Part shown: in pieces, positions 23,352 through 34,600 of the stretch
Numbering within the stretch: position 1 is the first letter of the stretch
How the letters are laid out: the number at the start of each line of letters is the position of its first letter
Origin: Bacteroidia bacterium
Lineage (GTDB): Bacteria; Bacteroidota; Bacteroidia; JADZBD01
Direction: 5' to 3'
Length of the DNA stretch: 64,000 nt
Assembly: GCA_020852255.1 (NCBI GenBank)
Contig: JADZBD010000002.1
Span: forward strand, 19,307 to 83,306
Notes under the pieces: model-generated
Databases searched by the model: none
Told to the model about the DNA's origin: nothing
What the model saw: the letters and a program-made list of their open reading frames with translations, nothing else
Position numbers and translations under genes: made by a program

Positions 23352-24518
23352 TTATTGCTTCAGGAACTTGCGCGTAACCGATCCGTAGGTTGTATTGAAC
23401 TCTACACTGTAAAGACCGCTGCTAAATTCCACGGTACTGATTTCGATCTGTGTTGTTCCTTTGTTGAGTTGGTAGGATCCGAGAATATTTCCCAGCACAT
23501 CACGAACGATCACCGTTCCATCAATCTGCAATCCGGTGATACTTACATTGATTGAAGCACCGGCCGGATTGGGATAGGCATGCAGGGAGATTTGACTCAT
23601 GATCTCATCCACTCCCTGAGCACAGGGATTGAAATAGCGTATGATCACTATGCCATTTCCGTTCCGCTGACCTTGAGTGGTGCCAGCATTGCTCAGTGTT
23701 CCGGTGAAAGATGATCCACCGCCACCGCCGCCCCCGGGAGTAGTGTCTGAACCCTGTCCTCCTGATCCTCCTCCATAATATCCGCCGCCGCCGCCGCCGC
23801 CGCCGCCAGAACCATTGTGGAAGGATGTTGAACCCGCTCCGCCATCGCCAAGAACTCCGGGGTTACCAATAGTCCAGCTGCTTCTCAGGCATGCTGTACT
23901 ACCAGCGTAGGCACCTGCAGCTCCTCCGGCAGTCGGGGTTCCTGCCTGGCCTAAAGCTCCGCCTCCTCCACCGCAGTTACAGGGCGTTCCAACTCCGTCT
24001 GTTCCGATACCACCTGTTGTACCTCCGCCGGCACCTCCATTTCCACCCGGACCTGAAGTCTGACAGGCCGGCCAAACACCATTATGTCCGGCACCGCCGC
24101 CACCGCCTGCAACAATCACACGGTCCGGTAATGCCACGCCGTTGATGCGTACATCCGAAGCACCGCCGCCACAACCTGCTGAATCGCCCTGAGGGGGCAT
24201 GCTGAATGCATTATTGCCATTGAGACCGGCGCGGCCTCCACCATTATATCCGTTCTGCCCGCCTACACGTACATAAACTACATCGCCGGGATTCACTGTT
24301 TTATCTCCGAAGGCATAGCCACCGAGTCCGCCCGTGCCGCCGATCAGTGCGTTCTGACCTTGTGCACCCCAGGCGCTTATATATAAAGTGTCCACACAGG
24401 CCGGCACAGTAAACTGCTCCGGAGATCCTGTGAAATAAAAGGTGTCAACCACCATCACTTGCCCGCGGGAGAACATCATCCCCATCACAAATGCAAGAAC
24501 CAGTAAAGATCGCTTCAT
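23352..24518 (-). CDS. Glycine-rich domain protein with T9SS type A sorting domain
   Basis: A 388-residue secreted protein. After a signal peptide (about residues 1-19) comes a short beta segment (FYFTGSPEQFTVPACVDTLYISAWGAQGQ) and then some 220 residues of Gly-rich repeats including runs of nine and seven glycines, closing with GNGIVIIRYF. This opening strand, GAxGQ turn, Gly-rich core and closing IVIIRY strand match the glycine-rich domain also found in ALK-type receptors and in many bacterial surface proteins. The last 75 residues, with YPNPAGASINV and SVTRKFLKQ, are a T9SS sorting domain. One glycine run is encoded by a nearly pure CCG repeat. Confidence 0.82.
   Translation of the reverse strand: MKRSLLVLAFVMGMMFSRGQVMVVDTFYFTGSPEQFTVPACVDTLYISAWGAQGQNALIGGTGGLGGYAFGDKTVNPGDVVYVRVGGQNGYNGGGRAGLNGNNAFSMPPQGDSAGCGGGASDVRINGVALPDRVIVAGGGGGAGHNGVWPACQTSGPGGNGGAGGGTTGGIGTDGVGTPCNCGGGGGALGQAGTPTAGGAAGAYAGSTACLRSSWTIGNPGVLGDGGAGSTSFHNGSGGGGGGGGGYYGGGSGGQGSDTTPGGGGGGGSSFTGTLSNAGTTQGQRNGNGIVIIRYFNPCAQGVDEIMSQISLHAYPNPAGASINVSITGLQIDGTVIVRDVLGNILGSYQLNKGTTQIEISTVEFSSGLYSVEFNTTYGSVTRKFLKQ
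23782..23807 (-). repeat. CCG trinucleotide repeat within a coding region
   Basis: Eight full CCG units plus two bases, encoding a nine-glycine run. Unit changes would keep the frame and only alter glycine number. Confidence 0.9.
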
Positions 24519-24542
24519 GTTTTTTAAAGTTTAAAGTTTCCG

Positions 24543-24550
24543 TAAAGGTA
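24543..24550 (-). promoter_or_regulatory. Possible -7-like element of the glycine-rich gene
   Basis: Minus-strand TACCTTTA differs from TAnnTTTG in the last base, 24 bases before the ATG. The same variant occurs upstream of aconitase. Confidence 0.3.
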
Positions 24551-24567
24551 CCAGTAAAAACAGGATG

Positions 24568-24599
24568 AAAAAAAAAGGGTCCCGAAATTTTCGGGACCC
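24568..24599 (-). terminator. Terminator of the subtilase gene
   Basis: Perfect stem with arms GGGTCCCGA / TCGGGACCC (extending to eleven pairs), followed on the minus strand by nine T. It lies about 20 bases after the stop codon at 24621. Confidence 0.92.
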
Positions 24600-24620
24600 G
24601 GCTGTTAATAACTACTGCGT

Positions 24621-27600
24621 TCAAATCTTTGTCAGCTTCAGGTATTGATAGGTCTCTCCTTTCCTGATACGCAGGTAATAGATTCCGGAGGATTCGCTTG
24701 AAAGATCCAGCACTTCTTTCACATTACCGCTCACTGTTCCTAAATCATGGGAAAGAATCACCCTTCCGGTTATATCCACCAACTCCCATGAAAGCTTTTC
24801 GTCTGAAAGTCCCTGAATGATCATCTCAAACACCCCCTGGCCGGGATTGGGGAACAGGATAACATCATCAGCAAAAATGGGAGAATTAACGCTGCTGGTC
24901 AGATTGGAAATGCTTACGGCATCCAGTGCCATATCCGAGGCGAAGTTGGCACCTGTGGTTCCCCTCCAGCGAATGTTGATCACCTGTCCGATGTACGCAT
25001 TCAGGTTTACATAGGCTACATTCCACTGATTACCTAACTGTCCGCTGGCGGTAAAGGCTCCGTTATTCCACATATTGTTTCCGAACACATCTACCGTGAG
25101 CGTACCCATATCTGCTCCGTACATGTGATATGCGAAGGTGAGCCAGGGGTTCGTGGCATTCGTAAGGTCTATGCAGGGTGATAACAGATAGGCGGTCTGA
25201 CTGAAACAGGCCGAGGCCTCCGTGTAAAGATAATTGCCGGTAGCTGTACCCGGATTATAATCTGTTGCAGGGCCGGTGCCAGAAGAAGGTGTGTCGTTTT
25301 CATCCGTCCTCCAATCCATATTGTCAATCAATGAGCTGCTTTCATTGATAAATCCGTTCATCAGATTACAAACAGTTGTTCCGCAGTCAGACGCGGTTCC
25401 GCACAAGGTGAATGTCTCAAAATTTTCATTGAACGGAATGCTCTGCGTGGTGCCGTTCGCCACCACCACCGTACTATAGGCTGTATCATTGAGAATATTG
25501 CCGTCGGACGGATAGGTTGCCCACGCGGCAATGTTATAGTTACCCGGTGTTCCGAGATTGGCGGTTGTTACAAAAGAAAAATTCATGGACGCGAACGATG
25601 CGATGGTCCCATTCGCAGTTTCATTCACCGCCGGTCCATTATTGATACTATAATGAACAGGGACGTTCGTAAGTGGAGAGGTGCCGGGATTATAAATGGT
25701 GATATTCACCACCGTGGTGCCCGGATTCTGGCATGTGGGAAGTGTACCGTTGGGTGAATTGATCATATTAACAGACGCATCAACCGCAATAGGACAGTTG
25801 AAGGTTCCGGGGGTCTTTTCAATAGCCCAGGCCCTTCGTCCTACCGCATTCTGAGGTCCCCGCGCTCTTACACTGAACCAATGGGTCTGATTGGCCGGCA
25901 CATTCGTGAGCACTTTGTTTGTGGTGGTGCTTGTTCCCACACTGTCCATATACATGGTTCCCAACTTAAATACATCGTAGGAAGTTGCACCTGTAACCGG
26001 ATTCCAGGTAAGCATTACACTATCCGGACAAGCCCATGAAACCTGAATGTTTGTGGGTACATTAATGATCGAGAAATTGGCATCACTCAGGTCACTGGCT
26101 GAATTGCGCGTTACCCGCACCTTACATTCTCCGCTCAGCGCGGATGGTACTACCCAGTTGAAGTATCGCTGAGCTGCCGGAACAGAATTGTTAATGGTAT
26201 TCCAGGTGTTTCCGTTATCTGTTGTGTATTCTACATTAAAGGTACCTGTGTTACCAAAAGCATCCCAGCGGACAGTTTCTGTTTCGCCGGGCACAAATCC
26301 TTCGCCTCCTATAGGGTAAGTAACCACCGGAGCGTCTGTTTCAAAAAACCAGGTTACATAATAAGTCTGGGGGCCCTGCGGTACCACCGCTCCGTTCACA
26401 CGAAGTGAGTAGGTACCGGCCGCCGGATTATCCAATGTGATTTGCTCATGATTGTTGCGTATGTCTGTTCCCCGTACCGCCAATGCATTCAGGTTTGTTG
26501 CATTAGGAGTATAATCCAACACCCACGGATTCCATACCGCGCTGGAGGGATCGGTGAGGCTGGTGTTAAGATTATTTACCAGCGCTACGCTGGCATTAAC
26601 TGCGGCCTGGTAATCGTGCCAATAAACCATAACCTTAATCTGCCGTACGTTCGACGGAACAGTAATGGTATGTGTGTTGGTGTTGCCCTGAGAAACCGAG
26701 CCGCTTACATAATAGTTACTTTCCAGCGTCTGGGCTGCCTTAAGACCATTGATTCGTCCGTAACCGAATTTATAATCCGGTCCTGCGTTTCCCAGATCAT
26801 CGGCAGTGTTCATCACGATGGCTTTAATAAGTCCGCTGGGAGGATTCTGATTTCCGTTTAATGTTTTATAAGCATGATAGAGTTCTGCGAATGTTCCCGA
26901 AACTGCCGGACAACTCATCGAGGTTCCTGTCTTCAATCCGTAGCCATTCGCCGGAGGATTGATTGTTGAATTCACATTCGTTCCTTGTGCACATACCTCG
27001 GGCTTCATGCGCCCGTCGTGAACCGGACCGCGCGAGGAGGAACTTGCGAGCTGATCTATGTAATCAAGATTCCCCACCGCGATGCTGTTCTTGCTGTGTT
27101 TATGTCCGCCCGTGACATTGCCCCAGCCTGCACCCGCACCGTACCCGCAGTCTGCCGTACCATTGTTACCGGCAGAAAAAACATGGATCAGGTTGGGCAT
27201 AGTATAAATTTGCTGATCCAGCTGCTGGGCGAGCGTTGTGTAACCGGCATTACAACCATCCGAATAAGAGGTGGATGTAATCACAATGCCGTAGGAATTA
27301 TAATGAATATTGATACTATCGAATCCCTGGTAATTCGGTGCCGCCTCATAAACATATAACTGCGCTCCCCATCCCATTCCGCGAGTCAGAGGGTCGCGGT
27401 TTCCGCCGCCCATGATGATTCCGGCACAATGGTCGCCGTGATCGCCGTTATTAAATGTGATAAACTGCGCGTTGAGTCGTCCTGTATAATCTACATGCGG
27501 ACCAATCACCCCGTCGTCCTGCAGACATACACGCACATTGGAACCATTGTACTTTCGTCCGCCGGAATAGTCGGTTGCCAGATAATTGTCGCGGTGAAGT

Positions 27601-28256
27601 GTACGACCTACATTGTTATCCGGCACGGGAAGATCATCCTTAAGCTCTGCTGCACAAACAAAGGGCATTCCCACAAACGAGGTAATTTCACCTTTATCCA
27701 ACCACACTGTAATCCGGTTGGAGAAAAAATTCTGATAGGTTACTTCCATCTTCGCGTTCTGAAGCCAGGTCATCACGGCCGCATGTGTGAGATCGGAATA
27801 GTAGGTAAACGTTACTCCTATTTTTCCGTTTGCTCCCACCGCGAATCCGGGAAACTGACCCGTTCGTACTCCGGCAGCCAGTTCCTCCAGCATCTTATAT
27901 TCGGGCAAAACCTGGTACAGTCCCCGCACACCACAACTCCGGAGCACCTGCAGATCGGCATCTTTACGGATCGCCGCCATAAATGTATAGTTGGGAAGAT
28001 AGAGCAGCAGGCTGATCCCGGATGCTTTCAGCTTTTCCCGTGTGGCATTGTCAGGGATATCCTGAAATTGAATGTACCGGTAATAATTCCCTCCGAAAAT
28101 TTCATCTCCGGCCGGCGCCATATATAAAGCCATTTCGAGATTGGGCGCCGTACGTACCGTGCCACTGGATAAAAGAAGATCATACTTAGCCTCCGACGCA
28201 AAAGTAAATGCGCAGAGAAGCATCATCAGCGAAGAAAAAGAAGTTTTCAGCTTCAT
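24621..28256 (-). CDS. Secreted S8 family serine peptidase with T9SS sorting domain
   Basis: A 1211-residue secreted subtilase. After the signal peptide (1-20) comes a propeptide-like region of about 200 residues. The peptidase domain carries the full triad: D247 in LQDDG, H273 in HGDHCAG and S446 in GTSMSCP, with the oxyanion Asn at N364 (SAGNNG). Further on are a jelly-roll P-like region, an Ig/FnIII-like module around 740-830, a second beta module, and a MAM-like domain near 990-1120 (NMDWRTDENDTPSSG). The C-terminal 80 residues (LFPNPGQGVFEM ... YQYLKLTKI) are the sorting domain. Likely a cell-surface or released protease; its target is unknown. Confidence 0.93.
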   Translation of the reverse strand: MKLKTSFSSLMMLLCAFTFASEAKYDLLLSSGTVRTAPNLEMALYMAPAGDEIFGGNYYRYIQFQDIPDNATREKLKASGISLLLYLPNYTFMAAIRKDADLQVLRSCGVRGLYQVLPEYKMLEELAAGVRTGQFPGFAVGANGKIGVTFTYYSDLTHAAVMTWLQNAKMEVTYQNFFSNRITVWLDKGEITSFVGMPFVCAAELKDDLPVPDNNVGRTLHRDNYLATDYSGGRKYNGSNVRVCLQDDGVIGPHVDYTGRLNAQFITFNNGDHGDHCAGIIMGGGNRDPLTRGMGWGAQLYVYEAAPNYQGFDSINIHYNSYGIVITSTSYSDGCNAGYTTLAQQLDQQIYTMPNLIHVFSAGNNGTADCGYGAGAGWGNVTGGHKHSKNSIAVGNLDYIDQLASSSSRGPVHDGRMKPEVCAQGTNVNSTINPPANGYGLKTGTSMSCPAVSGTFAELYHAYKTLNGNQNPPSGLIKAIVMNTADDLGNAGPDYKFGYGRINGLKAAQTLESNYYVSGSVSQGNTNTHTITVPSNVRQIKVMVYWHDYQAAVNASVALVNNLNTSLTDPSSAVWNPWVLDYTPNATNLNALAVRGTDIRNNHEQITLDNPAAGTYSLRVNGAVVPQGPQTYYVTWFFETDAPVVTYPIGGEGFVPGETETVRWDAFGNTGTFNVEYTTDNGNTWNTINNSVPAAQRYFNWVVPSALSGECKVRVTRNSASDLSDANFSIINVPTNIQVSWACPDSVMLTWNPVTGATSYDVFKLGTMYMDSVGTSTTTNKVLTNVPANQTHWFSVRARGPQNAVGRRAWAIEKTPGTFNCPIAVDASVNMINSPNGTLPTCQNPGTTVVNITIYNPGTSPLTNVPVHYSINNGPAVNETANGTIASFASMNFSFVTTANLGTPGNYNIAAWATYPSDGNILNDTAYSTVVVANGTTQSIPFNENFETFTLCGTASDCGTTVCNLMNGFINESSSLIDNMDWRTDENDTPSSGTGPATDYNPGTATGNYLYTEASACFSQTAYLLSPCIDLTNATNPWLTFAYHMYGADMGTLTVDVFGNNMWNNGAFTASGQLGNQWNVAYVNLNAYIGQVINIRWRGTTGANFASDMALDAVSISNLTSSVNSPIFADDVILFPNPGQGVFEMIIQGLSDEKLSWELVDITGRVILSHDLGTVSGNVKEVLDLSSESSGIYYLRIRKGETYQYLKLTKI

Positions 28257-28294
28257 ATGGTGTAGGGTTAGTCTTGTTTGAAGTGGAAAGGTAA

Positions 28295-28323
28295 AAATAA
28301 AAAGGGGCGAATAAAAGCCCCTT
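28295..28323 (-). terminator. Terminator of the cyclophilin gene
   Basis: Stem AAGGGGC / GCCCCTT (28302-28308, 28317-28323) with an eight-base loop, followed on the minus strand by TTTTTATTTTT. Confidence 0.82.
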
Positions 28324-28349
28324 CTTTCAACAAGCCTAAATCAATTTAA

Positions 28350-28964
28350 CTATTTGTCTTTGAGCTCATTAAATACAACAGCTGCTTTGAATTTTTTTGC
28401 CTTCTTTCCTTTGCGGATAATTTTTACCGACAGGATCTGGTCTCCCTGAGCAATGGTATTCACCACATCCTGTCCCTCCACAACGTGTCCGAACACGGTA
28501 TGCTTCCCGTCGAGCCAGGGCGTAGCTACATGGGTGATAAAGAACTGAGAGCCATTGGTGGCTGGCCCGGCATTGGCCATGGAAAGTATACCGGGGCCGG
28601 TATGTTTCAGGTCCGGATGAATTTCGTCCTTGAATTTATAACCCGGGCCGCCGGTTCCATTACCCGACGGATCTCCTCCCTGGATCATAAAATTAGCAAT
28701 GACGCGATGGAATTTAAGCCCGTCATAATAAGGAATTCCATCGCCCTTGGCGGTGTTTTTGATTTTTCCTTCCGCCAGTCCCACGAAATTTGCCACTGTA
28801 ACCGGTGTTTTCTCGAACTCGAGCCAGAGCAGGATGGTTCCCTTGCTGGTGATCATTTCGGCATAGAGTCCGGGTTCAAGTTTCTTCTTCTTTTCCTTTA
28901 AGGAGAAAGAATATCCTGCTGTAAGAACAAGCAGGAGCAGGGCGATACGGATGACTCGTTTCAT
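28350..28964 (-). CDS. Peptidyl-prolyl cis-trans isomerase, cyclophilin type
   Basis: Prolyl isomerase probably exported to the periplasm: 204 residues starting [17 protein letters not shown], a signal or anchor, followed by a Lys-rich stretch. The cyclophilin core shows [24 protein letters not shown], here residues about 83-106, then [16 protein letters not shown] and [11 protein letters not shown], including the Arg, Phe and His of the active site. The frame is open up to 29045, but that start would overlap the divergent promoters, and the signal peptide marks ATG 28964. It is divergent from gatB with only 62 bases between start codons. Confidence 0.92.
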   Translation of the reverse strand: MKRVIRIALLLLVLTAGYSFSLKEKKKKLEPGLYAEMITSKGTILLWLEFEKTPVTVANFVGLAEGKIKNTAKGDGIPYYDGLKFHRVIANFMIQGGDPSGNGTGGPGYKFKDEIHPDLKHTGPGILSMANAGPATNGSQFFITHVATPWLDGKHTVFGHVVEGQDVVNTIAQGDQILSVKIIRKGKKAKKFKAAVVFNELKDK

Positions 28965-28981
28965 AATTACTTGGTTTTCCT

Positions 28982-28989
28982 CAAAATTA
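28982..28989 (-). promoter_or_regulatory. Putative -7 element of the cyclophilin gene
   Basis: Minus-strand TAATTTTG, 17 bases upstream of the ATG at 28964. Confidence 0.55.
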
Positions 28990-29005
28990 CAGCTTTCCCT
29001 TTTGC

Positions 29006-29013
29006 TAACTTTG
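29006..29013 (+). promoter_or_regulatory. Putative -7 element of gatB
   Basis: TAACTTTG, 13 bases before the gatB ATG. It and the divergent cyclophilin element are separated by 16 bases. Confidence 0.58.
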
Positions 29014-29026
29014 CCTTTTCGTACAC

Positions 29027-30481
29027 ATGTCTGTTTATGACGCATATGAACCGGTCATCGGCCTGGAGGTGCACATTCAGCTCCTGACCCGGACCAAGGC
29101 TTATTCTGCTGATGCCAACGATTTCGGGGCCTTGCCAAATTCCAATGTAAGCCCCGTTTCACTCGGTCTTCCGGGAACGCTGCCGGTGGTGAACCGGCGC
29201 CAGGTGGAATTTGCCGTAAAGCTCGGTCTGGCGGTGGGATCTGACATTACACTATTCAACCATTTTGCCCGGAAGAACTATTTCTACGCTGACCTTCCGA
29301 AGGGCTACCAGATTACGCAGGACAAAACACCCATCTGCACAGGAGGCAAGATCACCCTCCGAAGGGAAGACGGAACTGAAAAGCACATACGCATCCACCG
29401 GATACATATGGAAGAAGATGCCGGAAAATCCATTCATGATCAGGACCCAACCGACACACTCATTGACCTGAACCGGGCAGGTGTTCCGTTGCTTGAGATG
29501 GTGAGCGAAGCCGATCTGCGCAGCAGCGAGGAAGCCTATGCCTATTTAACAGAAGTGCGTAAACTGGTCCGGTACCTGGATATCTGCGATGGCAACATGG
29601 AAGAAGGCTCCATGCGTTGTGACGCAAACATCTCCGTCCGGAAAAAGGGTACAGAAGCATTCGGCAGGAAAGTAGAAGTGAAGAATATGAATTCCATCCG
29701 GAATGTGCAGCGTGCAATCGAATACGAAGTAACGCGCCAGATAGATCTTCTGGAGAAGGGCGGAACCATCGTGCAGGAAACGCGGAGCTTTGATGCCGCT
29801 GACGGAACTACTTTTTCACTGAGAACGAAAGAAGACGCCAATGACTACCGATATTTTCCCGAGCCAGACCTTCAACCGGTGGTCATTACTCCGGAGCTTA
29901 TAGAAAAGATACGGTCTGAACTCCCTCCCCTGCCTCATGAATTATTTTTAAAATATACCGGCGCGTTCGGACTCTCTTCTTACGACGCCGGAGTATTGAC
30001 GGATCAGAAAGGAATTGCATTGTTTTTTGAAGATCTGCTCCGTTTTACCCCACACACAAAACAAGCAGCCAACTGGATTATGGGCCCGGTAAAATCCTGG
30101 ATGAACGAAACAACACTCGAGATTAACAACTTTCCCATAGCTCCCGAAAAACTTGCATCTCTGATCGGACTGGTGGAAAAGGGAACCATTAGTCATTCAG
30201 CAGCAACACAAAAACTGTTTCCCGCCCTGCTCAAACAACCGGCTAAAAATCCTGACGCTCTCGCCGTGGAGCTGAACCTGATCCAGCAGAGTGATCAGCT
30301 CGAGTTGCGGTCGATCGCAGAACAGGCGATCGCCAAGTATCCGGAAAAAGTGCAGGAATATAAGAGTGGGAAAACCGGCCTGGTGGGATTGTTCATGGGT
30401 GAACTGATGAAATTAAGCAAGGGCAAGGCAGATCCCAAACTTGCCAATAAAATCCTAACTGAATTACTGAACTCAAAATGA
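29027..30481 (+). CDS. gatB: Aspartyl/glutamyl-tRNA(Asn/Gln) amidotransferase subunit B
   Basis: Subunit B of GatCAB, which amidates mischarged Glu-tRNA(Gln) and/or Asp-tRNA(Asn). The 484-residue protein opens with [15 protein letters not shown] and contains the family segments [35 protein letters not shown] and [10 protein letters not shown]; the C-terminal 140 residues form the helical tRNA-binding YqeY-like tail. gatA and gatC are not nearby. Its stop overlaps the start of the TlpA-like gene by four bases. Confidence 0.97.
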   Translation: MSVYDAYEPVIGLEVHIQLLTRTKAYSADANDFGALPNSNVSPVSLGLPGTLPVVNRRQVEFAVKLGLAVGSDITLFNHFARKNYFYADLPKGYQITQDKTPICTGGKITLRREDGTEKHIRIHRIHMEEDAGKSIHDQDPTDTLIDLNRAGVPLLEMVSEADLRSSEEAYAYLTEVRKLVRYLDICDGNMEEGSMRCDANISVRKKGTEAFGRKVEVKNMNSIRNVQRAIEYEVTRQIDLLEKGGTIVQETRSFDAADGTTFSLRTKEDANDYRYFPEPDLQPVVITPELIEKIRSELPPLPHELFLKYTGAFGLSSYDAGVLTDQKGIALFFEDLLRFTPHTKQAANWIMGPVKSWMNETTLEINNFPIAPEKLASLIGLVEKGTISHSAATQKLFPALLKQPAKNPDALAVELNLIQQSDQLELRSIAEQAIAKYPEKVQEYKSGKTGLVGLFMGELMKLSKGKADPKLANKILTELLNSK

Positions 30482-31656
30482 AAACAACCTCACTTCTCTC
30501 CCTGCCCGTTTCTCTCTTGTTGCTCTCCTGCGGGTCTTCGGAAAACAATGTTCCGGATGCATACACCATGGTCAGCGGAGGCCTCACCAACCGCGGTTCG
30601 GATTCTATCTTTCTTTTTGATGTCAACTCTCAGCAGGCCGTAAAAGTTGCAGCTTCGTTTGTAGATCAGGATGGGAAATTTTCCATGGGTATTAATGTAA
30701 CCGAGCCCGGATTTTACCGGCTGGGGTCCGATGAGCGTAACTTTGCTATGCTGGTGATCAGTCCGGGTGAAAAGATTTCCGTCACCGGTGACGCTCAAAA
30801 TCTCGGATATACCTACACCATAGAGGGATCTCCCGAATCCGGTTTGTTCAGGGAGATCAACGGATATTCCATGGAACTCTCCAAAAGGAAATCAGCGATT
30901 GCCACTAAAAAAGACTCCATTATCCAGACCTACCAATACCTCGTTGGAAAGAACAATAACCAGAAATACATTGATTCACTGGATAAAGCCATGGAGCCTG
31001 AATTCAACCGGCTCGATTCTGCGCTGACACCCCTGATCGCTGAAGGAATTGACAAAGCCAAATCTTTTATTGAATCTCACCCTGCCTCCTTCGCCAACCT
31101 TGTTGCCATCGGTTTGCTGAATCAGGAGTCTGATTTTCCGGAGTTTTTAAAAGTGTATGATCAGCTGAAGGCCAAATATCCTGACAATAAAAACCTCTCC
31201 GGTTTTTACACATGGATCGAAAGCAAGAAAAAGCTGGCGGTGGGATCGGAGGCTCCGGATTTCACACTGGCCGATCCGGATGGCAATCCTATCCTTCTCT
31301 CTCAGTTCCGTGGTAAAGTAACACTGGTGGACTTCTGGGCCAGCTGGTGCGGTCCGTGCCGCAAGGAAAATCCAAATGTGGTGAAAGTGTATCAGAAATA
31401 TAAAGACAAAGGGTTCGAGATATTCGGCGTATCGCTGGACGACAATAAAGAGAAGTGGCTTGCCGCCATCGCTGCAGACGGGCTCGCCTGGAAGCACGGC
31501 AGTGAACTCCGCGGATGGAATTCCGCCGTTTGCCAGATGTACAATGTGCAGTCCATTCCCTTTACGCTGCTGCTGGACAAAGAAGGAAAAATCATTGCCT
31601 CTAATCTGAGGGGAGAAGCTCTTGAACAAATGATCGCGAAAACGCTGAATCCATGA
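30478..31656 (+). CDS. TlpA-like thioredoxin-fold lipoprotein with DUF4369-like N-terminal domain
   Basis: A 392-residue lipoprotein (acceptor cysteine C18 in LLLLSC). Residues about 28-120 form a beta domain of the DUF4369 type that often precedes Bacteroidota TlpA proteins, then a helical linker, then a thioredoxin fold (about 255-392) with FWASWCGPC, active cysteines C291 and C294, and the cis-Pro segment QSIPFTLLLD. Such proteins reduce disulfides in the periplasm, for example for cytochrome c maturation or secreted cargo. It overlaps gatB and the M1 peptidase by four bases each. Confidence 0.9.
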   Translation: MKTTSLLSLPVSLLLLSCGSSENNVPDAYTMVSGGLTNRGSDSIFLFDVNSQQAVKVAASFVDQDGKFSMGINVTEPGFYRLGSDERNFAMLVISPGEKISVTGDAQNLGYTYTIEGSPESGLFREINGYSMELSKRKSAIATKKDSIIQTYQYLVGKNNNQKYIDSLDKAMEPEFNRLDSALTPLIAEGIDKAKSFIESHPASFANLVAIGLLNQESDFPEFLKVYDQLKAKYPDNKNLSGFYTWIESKKKLAVGSEAPDFTLADPDGNPILLSQFRGKVTLVDFWASWCGPCRKENPNVVKVYQKYKDKGFEIFGVSLDDNKEKWLAAIAADGLAWKHGSELRGWNSAVCQMYNVQSIPFTLLLDKEGKIIASNLRGEALEQMIAKTLNP

Positions 31657-34600
31657 AAAAAAATATTCTGTTTCTGCTGCTGATTCTGACCTTTTCCCTT
31701 CGCTCCCAGAAATCCTATTTTCAGCAGGAGGTAAATTATACGATCCAGGTTAAACTGGATGATGTGAACCATGAGCTGGACGGGAACATTTCCATTGTTT
31801 ACACCAATAATTCTCCCGATAAACTGAATTTCATCTGGATGCACTTGTGGCCGAATGCCTACAAGAACAATCAGACGGCCCTCGGAAAGCAATTGCTTGA
31901 AAACGGCAGTACGCGTTTTCAGAGTGCGCGCGATGATGAAAGAGGATGTATAGATAAACTTCAGTTCAAAGTGAACGGACAGGATGTGGAAGTGGTTCAG
32001 CATCCGGACTGGATCGATGTCTGCCAGATTTTCCTGACCCGGCCGATGGAACCCGGAGAAAAAATTATCATCACCACCCCCTTTCATGTGAAAATTCCGA
32101 TCGGTGTTTTTTCCCGAATGGGGCATATCGGGCAGCAATACCAGATCACACAATGGTATCCAAAGCCGGCCGTGTACGATAAACATGGATGGCATCCGAT
32201 GCCTTATCTTGACCAGGGAGAATTTTATTCCGAGTACGGAAGTTTTGATGTCTCCATCACCCTGCCTGAAAATTATGTCATCAAAGCCACCGGCGATCTC
32301 GTGGACGGTGAAAAAGAGTACGAGTGGTGGAGAAAAAAGGATGAGGAAACCCGCAAGAAAAATTTTGAAGAAAACACCACACTGCCGAACGGAAAAGAGA
32401 CTCCACTATATAACGATGAGTTCCCGGAATCGTCAGCTAATTTTAAAACACTCCGGTTCCGGCAGCAGAATGTGCACGATTTTGCCTGGTTCGCTGATAA
32501 GCGGTACAATATGCTGCGCGGAGAGGTGGAATTGCCACACAGTAAGAGAAAAGTGGAAACCTGGCTGATCTTCACCAACGGCGAATCAAAACTTTGGAAA
32601 GATGCCGTACCGTACATCAACGATGCCATCTATTACTATTCACTGTGGAACGGCGATTACCCTTACGCCCACGCTACCGCCGTTGATGGAGCGCTAAGCG
32701 CGGGCGGAGGAATGGAATATCCCAACATTACGGTCATCGGTCAGATGAGTAATCCATTTTTACTGGAAACGGTGATCATGCACGAGGTGGGACACAACTG
32801 GTTTTACGGAATTCTCGGATCAAACGAACGACAGCATCCCTGGATGGATGAAGGCATCAACTCATTCAACGAGAACAGGTATATTGAAACAAAATATCCA
32901 AAAGCCGGCATTTTGGGAGAATCGGATCCTGCATGGTATACACGTCTGGTGGACCTTGACAATGTGCTTCATAAAGAGCAGTACTATTACAGCTACCTGA
33001 TCGGCTGCAAGGTGCGAAAAGATCAGCCCATAGAAGAACAGTCGGCAAAATATACTCCTTTCAATTACGGGGGCATCGTATATTCCAAAACCGCTATCAT
33101 GTTCGATTATCTGATGGCCTGGCTGGGAGAACAAACCATGGACAAAGCCATGCAACTCTATTTTGACACCTGGAAGTTTAAACATCCTTACCCGGAAGAT
33201 CTCCGTTTCGTCATGGAAAAAGTTTCCGGAAAAGATCTCGGCTGGTTCTTCGATGAAATCATCGGTACCACGCGACGGATTGATTTTAAGATTACAGGCG
33301 TTGAAGAACGTGACGGCAAGTACACCGTTACGGTTAAAAATACAGGGGAAATAACTGCGCCTGTTAACCTCTATGCATTCCTTTCGGCAGATTCAACCGG
33401 CACGTCTCTGGGATGGTCGGAACCACTTGCGCCGGGAAAATCATTCTCCTTCACCACCGATGCAAAAGAAGTGCGTTATTTCAGGATTGATCCCCGGCTC
33501 GACATTCCGGAGTACAACCGGAATAATAACATTATGCGCAGCCGGGGAATTCTGAAAAAAACAGAACCCCTGCAATTTAAATTCATCGGCAGCCTGGATT
33601 CCCCTGAGCGTACGTCTCTTTATTGGGTTCCTGCCGGCGGATGGAATTATTACGATGGGGCCTTCGCCGGCCTGGTCATGTACAATAACCTTATTCCGCA
33701 AAAACACTTCGAATTTACCGTAGCGCCGATGTTCGGCCTCTACAGCCGGAAACCCATCGGGATCGCCGATGCTTCCCTGCATTTTCATCCCCAATCGCTC
33801 TTCAGTGACATCACCTTCTCGGGTCGCGTGAAAAAATTCTCCTATCACGATTTCCCTTCCAGCCGGGAATTCATGGCTTTTCGACACAGCGCTCACTTCG
33901 TTTTCCGAAACAAAAATCCCAGAGATAATAAATCTCATTCTGTTACATTAAGTGATCACCGGATCTTCGCGGAAAATTTTGCCGTGCGCATGGAGGGAGC
34001 GGGTGTAACATTCGATCCCGTTACGGATGAAACTGTTGTTCAGCAGTTCACCTACCAGCTTCGTGTTCCGCATGCGATTCACGGCTGGAACACAGGAGTG
34101 ATCGCTGAATATTCCAAAGATCATATGAAACTGATGTGGAAAGGAAATTTCCAGTATCATTTCGTCCGCCTGAAACGCAGCGCCGAACTCCGCCTTTCCG
34201 GGGGAATGTTTTTGCAGGACAACGGTGCCGCCGCCGATAAATATTCCTTCCGCCTGAACAATGCCACCGGCGCCCAGGATTATCTCTATGAAGATGCCTT
34301 CCTCGCACGCAATATGACCGACGGTCTTCTCTCCCGGCAAATCGGACCGGAGAACAGTAACTTTACCTATGATTCGCCCGTGGGCGTTAATAAAAAATGG
34401 ATGGCGTCGGCGCATCTGCGAATTGGTATACCGCGTGTGCCCCTGCTGAAACTGTACGGCAGCTTCGCTTTCATTCCTGAAGACAGTGCCGCTTATCAAC
34501 CGACACAGTTCGAGGCCGGCGTATTCCTCGGAATCCTCAACGAAACCATTACGGTTTACATTCCTCTGGTATTTTCGGAAGACCTCGCGAATGATATAGC

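Noticed and set aside
27429..28127. Open frame of 232 codons on the plus strand
   Set aside because: Shadow of the subtilase gene, whose catalytic motifs are on the other strand.
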